From Cutibacterium granulosum (GTDB lineage: Bacteria; Actinomycetota; Actinomycetes; Propionibacteriales; Propionibacteriaceae), in contig NZ_LT906441.1 in the NCBI RefSeq assembly GCF_900186975.1, positions 1,550,001-1,614,000 on the forward strand: a stretch of 64,000 nucleotides of DNA, read 5' to 3'. This document shows, one piece after another, positions 57,853-64,000 of the stretch. Both the position numbers and the translations under genes were made by a program. Under the pieces are notes generated by a model that was not told the DNA's origin, did not search any database, and worked only from the letters and a program-made list of their open reading frames with translations. Numbering within the stretch: position 1 is the first letter of the stretch; the number at the start of each line of letters is the position of its first letter.

Positions 57853-59198
57853 TGACGCACCGCTCAACGGCAGATCTCGGCTCCCTGTGGGCACACATGA
57901 GTGCCGCGCGATGGTTCTCCGGCAAGGGACGCGGCGGCCGACTGATCGCACTCACTGCTCTGTCACCAGTCATCACCGAACCATCGGTGCGTCACGTCAT
58001 CGCAACCGTGGGCTACCCCGAGGGGCCGGATGAGTACTACCAACTCCTGCTCAGCGCGGCCAGCAAAGACGACGAGGACGTCCTGCTCGTCGATTCCGAA
58101 GGTGCGTGGCGAGATGCGACGAATGACCCAGATGCCCTACTGGCCTGGGCGCGGGCCATCCTCTCCGGTGCCGTCGATCCCACAGCGCGTGGTGCTGAAG
58201 GGCACTGGAGCATCGACACCTATCGTCCGGTGGACGGGTCGAGGGTGCGCACCGCACGGCGCTTCGGCGGGGAGCAGTCGAACACGTCGATAGAACTCGA
58301 CGACACCCTCATCATCAAACTGTTCCGCCGTCTGGAGCCCGGGGAGAACCTGGACATCGTCCGGCACCGTGGCCTCAACGAGGCGGGTGTCACCTCGGTC
58401 GCCACCGTGCATGCCGCGATGCACGCCACGGTGGGCGTACCCGGACACCACGTCGCATCGGCCGAGCACCCCACGACCTGCCCGTCCGACATCACCTTGG
58501 CCCTCACCACCGATCTCGCCATGGTCGTCGAGCGACTTCCCCATCCCCGTGACGGCTGGCAGTACTTCTGTGACAGGGCCCGTGATCTGGACGATGCAGG
58601 TGACGACGCCCGTCTGATCGGAGCAGGCCTTGCCGCCATCCACCGTGCCCTAGCCGATTTCAGTACGCCGACCACCGTCTCGGGAACTCGCATTGCCGAC
58701 GCCATGTCGGCTCGACTCCACCGGGCCTGTCATCGGGTACCCGATCTCATCGAACTGCAGCCGGCACTGGTGCAGATCTTCGATCCACTGCGGGCAATGT
58801 CCGTTCCGGTGCAACCGGTGCACGGCGACTTCCACCTGGGACAGACCCTGCTCACCGACGACGGCTGGCGCATCATCGACTTCGAGGGCGAGCCGCTCAA
58901 GACGGCGCAGGAACGCCGGCAACCGGATTCTCGCTGGAAGGACGTCGCCGGGATGGTGCGCTCCCTCTCCTACGCCACCAGCGCGACCCCCGACCCGCAC
59001 AGCACCGAGTCCCAGCAGTGGTACCGATGCGCACGAGCCGCCTTCCTGGACGGGTATGGTGCTGCCACTGGTCGGGAGCGGAACATCCTTGCTGCCTATG
59101 AGGCCGACAAGGCGATATACGAGACGGTGTACGAGAAACTCAATCGTCCCGAATGGATCGATGTGCCCTTGACGGCGCTGCATGAGCTCATCGGCTGA
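57852..59198 (+). CDS. mak: Maltokinase (Mak/Pep2)
   Basis: 448-residue kinase making maltose-1-phosphate for GlgE. Kinase-like core VHGDFHLGQTLLTDDGW and RIIDFEGEPLKTAQERRQ, the signature of maltokinases, are intact; the N-terminal cap includes ARWFSGKGRGGRL. It is a separate gene, not fused to treS as in some actinobacteria. GGGGAGG lies seven bases before ATG 57852, which shares its A with the treS TGA. Confidence 0.94.
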   Translation: MTHRSTADLGSLWAHMSAARWFSGKGRGGRLIALTALSPVITEPSVRHVIATVGYPEGPDEYYQLLLSAASKDDEDVLLVDSEGAWRDATNDPDALLAWARAILSGAVDPTARGAEGHWSIDTYRPVDGSRVRTARRFGGEQSNTSIELDDTLIIKLFRRLEPGENLDIVRHRGLNEAGVTSVATVHAAMHATVGVPGHHVASAEHPTTCPSDITLALTTDLAMVVERLPHPRDGWQYFCDRARDLDDAGDDARLIGAGLAAIHRALADFSTPTTVSGTRIADAMSARLHRACHRVPDLIELQPALVQIFDPLRAMSVPVQPVHGDFHLGQTLLTDDGWRIIDFEGEPLKTAQERRQPDSRWKDVAGMVRSLSYATSATPDPHSTESQQWYRCARAAFLDGYGAATGRERNILAAYEADKAIYETVYEKLNRPEWIDVPLTALHELIG

Positions 59199-59331
59199 CC
59201 AGGATCGGCACGTGGACCAGCGCCAGTCGACGCACGACCATTCCGGGAATTGACCAGCCTTTTCGGTGACCCACCCGGTAGATTGGCAACAACGATCCAC
59301 ACATCTGGCGACCACACATCTAGGAGACGAG

Positions 59332-61245
59332 ATGGCGCACGACCTCTTCGGTGGCCTCACCGGAACAGACCTGCAGGGTTTCCACTCCGGTGGAGACACC
59401 GAGTGCTGGAAACGCCTGGGTTCCCACGTCGTCACCATCGATGACGACGAGCGGGGTGCGATCACCGGCACCAGATTCGCCGTGTGGGCACCCAACGCCC
59501 AGGCCGTGGAGATCATCGCCGACTTCAACTGGTGGACCGGTGACCCCATGCAGCTCATCCCCGGATCGGGGGTCTGGGGCACCTTCGTCGAGGGAATTGG
59601 TGAGGGAACCCTCTACAAGTTCCGCATCCAGGACCAGTGGGGCAACTGGCACGAGAAGGTCGACCCCATGGCCCGATTCAGCGAGCAGGCTCCTGGCAAT
59701 GCCTCCATCGTCACCGCCAGTCACCACACCTGGAACGATGCGCAGTGGATTGCCCGGCGAGAACGTTCCGCCGCTCACCAGGAGCCCATGAGCATCTACG
59801 AGCTGCATCTGGGTGGCTGGCGTGCCGGGCTCACCTACCGTGACCTGGCCGACGAGCTCGTCTCGTACCTCGTGTGGCAGGGCTACACCCATGTGGAGTT
59901 CATGCCACTGGCCGAGCACCCCTTCGCCCCGTCATGGGGATACCAGGTGACCGGCTACTTCTCCCCCACCAGCCGCTACGGCACCCCCGACGACCTGCGT
60001 TTGCTCATCGACAAGCTGCACCAGGCGGGCATCGGCGTCATCATGGACTGGGTGCCCGGCCATTTCCCCAAGGACGACTGGGCACTGGGACGTTTCGACG
60101 GCACGGCCCTGTACGAGCATGCCGATCCACGTCAGGGCGAGCACCTGGACTGGGGCACCTACATCTTCAACTATGGTCGCAACGAGGTGAAGTCGTTCCT
60201 CGTCTCCAACGCCCTGTACTGGATCGACGAGTTCCACGTCGATGGCCTGCGCGTCGACGCCGTGGCCTCGATGCTCTACCTGGACTACTCCCGTGCGGAG
60301 GGTGAGTGGGTGCCCAACAAGTACGGTGGTCGGGAGAACCTGGAGGCCATCGACTTCCTGCGCTACGTCAACAGCCATCTCTACCAACGTTTCCCCGGAA
60401 TCACCATGATCGCCGAGGAGTCCACGAGTTTCCCCGGCGTCACCAAGCCGGTCGACGAGGGCGGCCTGGGCTTCGGGTTCAAGTGGAACATGGGGTGGAT
60501 GAACGACTCGTTGCGCTACCTCGAGCTCGACCCGTTCCATCGCCAGTACCATCACAACGAGATGACCTTCGCGATGGTCTACCAGTACTCGGAGAACTTC
60601 ATCCTGCCGATCAGTCACGACGAGGTCGTGCACGGCAAGGGCTCCATGATCAACAAGATCGATGGTGACGACTGGCGTCAGTTCGCCTCACTGCGCGCCT
60701 ACTACTCCTACATGTGGTCCTTCCCCGGCAAACAGCTCATCTTCATGGGTTGCGAGTTCGGTCAGCGCCACGAATTCGACGAGTCGACGAGCCTGGAATG
60801 GTTCGTCGCCGATCTGTGGGGTCATGGCGGTCTCAAACGGATGTTCCGCGACCTCAACCACATCTACCGGGAGCATCCGGCGTTGTGGCAGATGGACTCG
60901 GATCCGCGTGGCTTCACCTGGATCAACGCCAACGACGCCGGGGGGAACGTCTTCTCCTGGCTGCGGCGCTCCGAGGACGGGCAGACCATCGCCTGTCTCA
61001 CGAACTTCTCCCCCAACCCGCAGACCCAGTACTCCATCGGGCTGCCCCGAACAGGTGTGTGGCAGGAGATCTTCAATTCGGATGCCGCGGAGTACGACGG
61101 TACCGGACAGTTCGGCAATCTTGGTCGTGCGGTGGCACATCCCTGCGCCGACAATGACTCCTGGCCGGCTCGGGCCACGGTGTGCGTACCGCCGTTGGGA
61201 TCGGTCTGGTTGCGCTTCACACCGGAGGACACGCAGCAGTACTGA
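59332..61245 (+). CDS. glgB: 1,4-alpha-glucan branching enzyme GlgB
   Basis: 637-residue GH13_9 enzyme. N-terminal CBM48 (GTRFAVWAPNAQAVEIIADF), nucleophile GLRVDAVASMLYLDYSR, acid MIAEEST, and ISHDEVVHGKGSM. The extra N1 domain found in mycobacterial and E. coli GlgB is absent. Start ATG 59332 has AGGAG five bases upstream; the frame is open to 59266 only by chance. 133 bases separate it from mak. Confidence 0.96.
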   Translation: MAHDLFGGLTGTDLQGFHSGGDTECWKRLGSHVVTIDDDERGAITGTRFAVWAPNAQAVEIIADFNWWTGDPMQLIPGSGVWGTFVEGIGEGTLYKFRIQDQWGNWHEKVDPMARFSEQAPGNASIVTASHHTWNDAQWIARRERSAAHQEPMSIYELHLGGWRAGLTYRDLADELVSYLVWQGYTHVEFMPLAEHPFAPSWGYQVTGYFSPTSRYGTPDDLRLLIDKLHQAGIGVIMDWVPGHFPKDDWALGRFDGTALYEHADPRQGEHLDWGTYIFNYGRNEVKSFLVSNALYWIDEFHVDGLRVDAVASMLYLDYSRAEGEWVPNKYGGRENLEAIDFLRYVNSHLYQRFPGITMIAEESTSFPGVTKPVDEGGLGFGFKWNMGWMNDSLRYLELDPFHRQYHHNEMTFAMVYQYSENFILPISHDEVVHGKGSMINKIDGDDWRQFASLRAYYSYMWSFPGKQLIFMGCEFGQRHEFDESTSLEWFVADLWGHGGLKRMFRDLNHIYREHPALWQMDSDPRGFTWINANDAGGNVFSWLRRSEDGQTIACLTNFSPNPQTQYSIGLPRTGVWQEIFNSDAAEYDGTGQFGNLGRAVAHPCADNDSWPARATVCVPPLGSVWLRFTPEDTQQY

Positions 61246-61281
61246 CCTCTCACCGCAGTGTGGTGGCACGGTTGCGGTGTG

Positions 61282-61320
61282 ACCTGGTCGTGGGCAAGTC
61301 GTTGTCAGCGACCAGGTTTT
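61282..61320 (+). terminator. Rho-independent terminator of the glycogen operon
   Basis: Nine-base stem ACCTGGTCG (61282-61290) with CGACCAGGT (61309-61317), followed by T bases to 61320. It begins 37 bases after the glgB stop. This is the only clear T-tailed terminator in the window. Confidence 0.8.
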
Positions 61321-61362
61321 CAGCGGAAAGTGGCACAGGTGTCTGTGGTGTGGGCGATGCCG

Positions 61363-61368
61363 TATGAT
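61363..61368 (+). promoter_or_regulatory. -10 element of the PTS gene
   Basis: TATGAT lies 45 bases before the PTS start. No good -35 at 17 bases. No BglG-type antiterminator stem is seen. Confidence 0.35.
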
Positions 61369-61412
61369 GAGTCGCACAATTTCAAACACGATCGGACAGA
61401 AAGCGTCATCAC

Positions 61413-63518
61413 ATGTCTTCAACACCTGCCGCGATCATCGAGGCAGTGGGTGGGGCGAGCAACGTTCGCAGCCTCACACACTGTGCCACGAGATTGCGGT
61501 TCCAACTCATTGACGGATCCAGGGCCAGCAAGGATGCGGTCGAGAGGATTCCCGGAGTCGCGGGAGCCGTGCCCCAGAGCGGGGACCGATTCCAGGTCGT
61601 CATCGGTGGAGCAGTCGACAGTGTCTACAAGGAGATCATGGCCCTGCCGGACATGGCGGCTCTCGACTCGGGTGCGTCGCGCAGCAATGACGATGTCAAG
61701 GCCGCTGCCCGTTCCCAGGGGCCACGTGGCAGGTTCTCGTGGCTGGACACCTTCTTCGAGTTCCTCTCCGACTCGTTCCGTCCCATCATCGGTGCCCTGT
61801 TGGGTGCCTCGCTCATCATCACCTTCATGTCGCTCATGGCGACCACCGGGGTCATCGGGAACTGGGCCGACTCGCGCGTCACCCTGCCCCCGAGCTGGCA
61901 GTTCGTCAACCTCATGTGGCAGACGGTGTTCTACTTCCTGCCGCTCATGGTGGCCTACAACGCGTCGAAGAAGCTCGACGTGGACCCGTGGCTCGGATTC
62001 GCGATCATGGCCTTCGTCATGCTGCCCGGATTCACTGGTCTGGAGTCGTTGTCCCACTCGGCCTCGGTGGCCGGCACCCCGGTGAAGATCGTCGAGATCT
62101 TCGGTCTGCCACTGACGATCTTCAACTACGGATCAACTGTCTTCCCACCACTGCTCATGGCTGCAGTGCTCGGCCCACTCTACAAGGGGTTGAAGAAACT
62201 CATTCCGCAGAGCGTGCAGCTCATCTTCGTGCCCTTCCTGTCGCTGCTCGTCATGATCCCGCTGACGGCCTTTCTCATCGGCCCGATCGGCGTGTACCTG
62301 GGTGCCTACCTGGCCAAGGGGTTGGCCACCGTCAACAGCTTCAGCCCACTCATCTTCGCCATCATCATTCCGCTGGCCTACCCGTTCATGGTGCCGTTGG
62401 GCCTGCACTGGCCACTCAACGCCGTCATGCTGCTCAACATCCAGACCTTGGGTTACGACTACATCCAGGGGCCGATGGGGGCATGGAACTTCGCCTGCTT
62501 CGGGGCAACGGCCGGGGTGCTGGCCCTGTCGGTCCGCAATCACGAGGAGACCATGCGACAGACGGCCGTCGGTGCCCTGGCGGCTGGCCTGCTCGGCGGC
62601 ATCTCGGAACCGAGTCTGTACGGTATCCACCTGCGGTACAAACGGATCTACCCGTCCATGCTGGTCGGCTGTCTCGTGGGCGGCGTCATCATCGGCATTG
62701 GTGGCGGGCTGCACACCCAGGCATTCATCTTCACCTCCCTGCTGACGATTCCGGCCTTCGACAAGATCGGTCTGTACTGTGTTGCCATTGCTGCCTCCTT
62801 CGTCGTCTCGGGTCTGCTGGTCTTCTTCCGTGGTTACCAGGATCCCCAGACGGCGAGCGAGGACGGCACGGCCGGGGCGACGATCCCGGCTGCAGCCGCC
62901 CCCGTCAGTGTCGGTGCCAGCACTGGGACTGGCGAGGTTTCCGATGTCGAGACCTCTGCCGCCGTGTCGTCCGCCGACCAGACGACACCTGACACCACCA
63001 CCCCTGCTGACGTACCGATGGGTCATGGAAGCACCGGGTCCACCAGTCCTGACGCGGACCAGGCACCCATCCAGATCACCTCTCCCCTGGCCGGTCGGGC
63101 ACTACCGATCGAGGAGGTTCCCGATCCGGTCTTCTCCACCGGTGTGGTCGGTCAGGGCATTGCCATCGATCCGACGTCGACGGCGGTCGTCGCCCCAGCC
63201 GCGGGTACGGTGCTCACCGCTCCCGACTCGGGACATGCCCTGGGACTGAAACTGGACAACGGCGTGGAACTGCTCATCCACATCGGCATCGACACCGTCG
63301 AGCTGGACGGCAAGGGCTTCGACGTGCACGTGAAGGCTGGTGAGGAGTTCCGCGCCGGACAACCGCTGGTCACCTTCGATCCCCAGATCATCGAGAAGGC
63401 TGGCTACTCCACCATCACCCCGGTGCTGGTGACCAATGGATTCGCCTTCACCACGGTGGAGGGGCATCCAGCCGACACGGTGACGACCGAGTCCCCGGTG
63501 ATCTCCGTCACGAGGTGA
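61413..63518 (+). CDS. PTS permease IIBCA, beta-glucoside/sucrose/trehalose class
   Basis: 701-residue fused permease. IIB: phosphorylated Cys in SLTHCATRLRF (residue 24). IIC: about ten membrane helices (residues ~110-475), with FVMLPGF and GISEPSLYGIHLRYKRIY. A Thr/Ala/Asp-rich linker (about 480-555) joins IIA (GVELLIHIGIDTVELDGKGF, active His). Specificity cannot be read; an alpha- or beta-glucoside is likely. The adjacent GH65-like gene suggests a disaccharide such as trehalose or maltose phosphate. Start ATG 61413. Confidence 0.92.
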   Translation: MSSTPAAIIEAVGGASNVRSLTHCATRLRFQLIDGSRASKDAVERIPGVAGAVPQSGDRFQVVIGGAVDSVYKEIMALPDMAALDSGASRSNDDVKAAARSQGPRGRFSWLDTFFEFLSDSFRPIIGALLGASLIITFMSLMATTGVIGNWADSRVTLPPSWQFVNLMWQTVFYFLPLMVAYNASKKLDVDPWLGFAIMAFVMLPGFTGLESLSHSASVAGTPVKIVEIFGLPLTIFNYGSTVFPPLLMAAVLGPLYKGLKKLIPQSVQLIFVPFLSLLVMIPLTAFLIGPIGVYLGAYLAKGLATVNSFSPLIFAIIIPLAYPFMVPLGLHWPLNAVMLLNIQTLGYDYIQGPMGAWNFACFGATAGVLALSVRNHEETMRQTAVGALAAGLLGGISEPSLYGIHLRYKRIYPSMLVGCLVGGVIIGIGGGLHTQAFIFTSLLTIPAFDKIGLYCVAIAASFVVSGLLVFFRGYQDPQTASEDGTAGATIPAAAAPVSVGASTGTGEVSDVETSAAVSSADQTTPDTTTPADVPMGHGSTGSTSPDADQAPIQITSPLAGRALPIEEVPDPVFSTGVVGQGIAIDPTSTAVVAPAAGTVLTAPDSGHALGLKLDNGVELLIHIGIDTVELDGKGFDVHVKAGEEFRAGQPLVTFDPQIIEKAGYSTITPVLVTNGFAFTTVEGHPADTVTTESPVISVTR

Positions 63519-63523
63519 TCGAA

Positions 63524-63560
63524 GCTGGGCCGGGAGACAGAGTCCCGGGACAGGCCCAGC
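63524..63560 (+). terminator. Compound hairpin after the PTS gene
   Basis: Outer stem GCTGGGCC (63524-63531) with GGCCCAGC (63553-63560) and inner CGGGA/TCCCG. It starts six bases after the PTS stop. No T run. Confidence 0.6.
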
Positions 63561-63643
63561 AGGGGCAACCTCGATCAGCGATGAGAACCCAGCAGTCCTC
63601 AAGAGCGCAGGGGCTCCCATGGGCCCATCGGTGCCACACGTAC

Positions 63644-63677
63644 GGCGGGGTGGATGGGCAGACTCGTCCACCCCGCC
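63644..63677 (-). terminator. Hairpin after the GH65-like gene
   Basis: Perfect 11-base stem GGCGGGGTGGA (63644-63654) with TCCACCCCGCC (63667-63677), 24 bases beyond the stop at 63701 of the minus-strand gene. Confidence 0.65.
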
Positions 63678-63700
63678 TCCTCAGCTCGGATGGGAAGACG

Positions 63701-64000
63701 TCAGCCTCGGCTGGTGTCCAGCGGCACACTGCTTGCCGGCATGGGGAGGTCTGGCACCTCTGAGGTCACCAGGGAACCGTCCGCCCTGCGCAGACCGGTC
63801 ACGGGATGGCTGCCGTGCAGTCGGGCTCGTACCGGTCCCTGGTCGGCCAGCGGTACCCGCACCGGTTCGGACCCGATGTGGTGGAGCTTGCCACGCACCG
63901 TGACGTCGCGGTCCCGACCCGAGAGGATCTGGAAGGTGATGGCGTCCTGTTCCACGACGATGGACATGTCGGAGTTGCCGAGCACCATGTGGTGCCGGAT
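63701..64000 (-). CDS. C-terminal fragment of a probable GH65 glycoside phosphorylase
   Basis: Only the last 99 residues are in the window; the frame is open to the right edge. The order of short beta strands (MSIVVEQDAITFQILSG, then VTVRGKLHHIGSEPVRVPL) resembles the small C-terminal domain of GH65 maltose/trehalose/kojibiose phosphorylases. No catalytic residue is in view. It is convergent with the PTS gene. An unrelated beta-sandwich is possible. Confidence 0.5.
   Translation of the reverse strand: MRHHMVLGNSDMSIVVEQDAITFQILSGRDRDVTVRGKLHHIGSEPVRVPLADQGPVRARLHGSHPVTGLRRADGSLVTSEVPDLPMPASSVPLDTSRG

Overview
The window is a high-GC actinobacterial chromosome segment with about fifty recognisable genes, no tRNA or rRNA gene, no CRISPR array and no insertion sequence that I can see. 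Gene order follows deep actinobacterial synteny: aspS-rarA; hisS-metallohydrolase-relA-apt-secFD-yajC-ruvBAC-yebC; hisDCBH-hisA; and iscS-mnmA-MetE_C-ACT-gatCAB. Gene content and order look most like Propionibacteriaceae (Cutibacterium or a relative). That placement is an inference from synteny; I had no database.

Layout. 1-5583 (minus): rarA 3' truncated by the window edge, a tyrosine phosphatase, aspS, a GT-B glycosyltransferase and a TetR regulator. 5669-10147 (plus): a 1492-residue double-ASKHA acyl-CoA dehydratase activase homologue. 10341-24390: the hisS to yebC block, with a DUF349 gene on the opposite strand. 24539-31025: histidine genes hisD-hisC-hisB-hisH and hisA, split by a catalase gene on the other strand. 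31068-36491: a membrane protein, dnaE and an HdeD-like protein. 36492-39321: a gene-poor, lower-GC stretch with tandem repeats, palindromes and one AbiEi/DUF559-type gene. 39322-41871: lgt, hisI and a TIGR03085-like gene. 41987-46788: gatCAB flanked by an inverted 225-bp duplication of an ACT-domain gene. 46795-51236: a small membrane protein, a MetE_C-like protein, mnmA and a cysteine desulfurase. 51350-64000: the GlgE pathway (glgX, glgE, treS, mak, glgB), a PTS sugar permease, and the C-terminus of a probable GH65 phosphorylase at the right edge.

How the genes work together. AspRS here carries the His and Gly residues associated with non-discriminating enzymes, and GatCAB is present, so Asn-tRNA(Asn) and/or Gln-tRNA(Gln) are probably made by transamidation. 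The cysteine desulfurase next to mnmA supplies sulfur for tRNA 2-thiouridine. TreS, maltokinase, GlgE, GlgB and GlgX form a complete trehalose-to-alpha-glucan route with debranching. RelA, Apt and the SecDF-YajC and RuvABC complexes are standard housekeeping.

Most noteworthy. (1) A near-identical inverted duplication brackets gatCAB, and its coding differences are all synonymous. (2) Several intergenic spacers contain degenerate short tandem repeats (units of 15, 33 and 27 bp), one of them an array of eight 15-bp units between relA and apt. (3) The giant activase repeats the Cys-x38-Cys cluster-ligand spacing in both halves. (4) HisH carries a low-complexity insertion near its catalytic region, and HisA lacks two arginines typical of PriA. 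(5) The gene-poor island around the DUF559 gene holds perfect palindromes. None of these amounts to a proven new system; the duplication and the repeat arrays are the best candidates for a second look.
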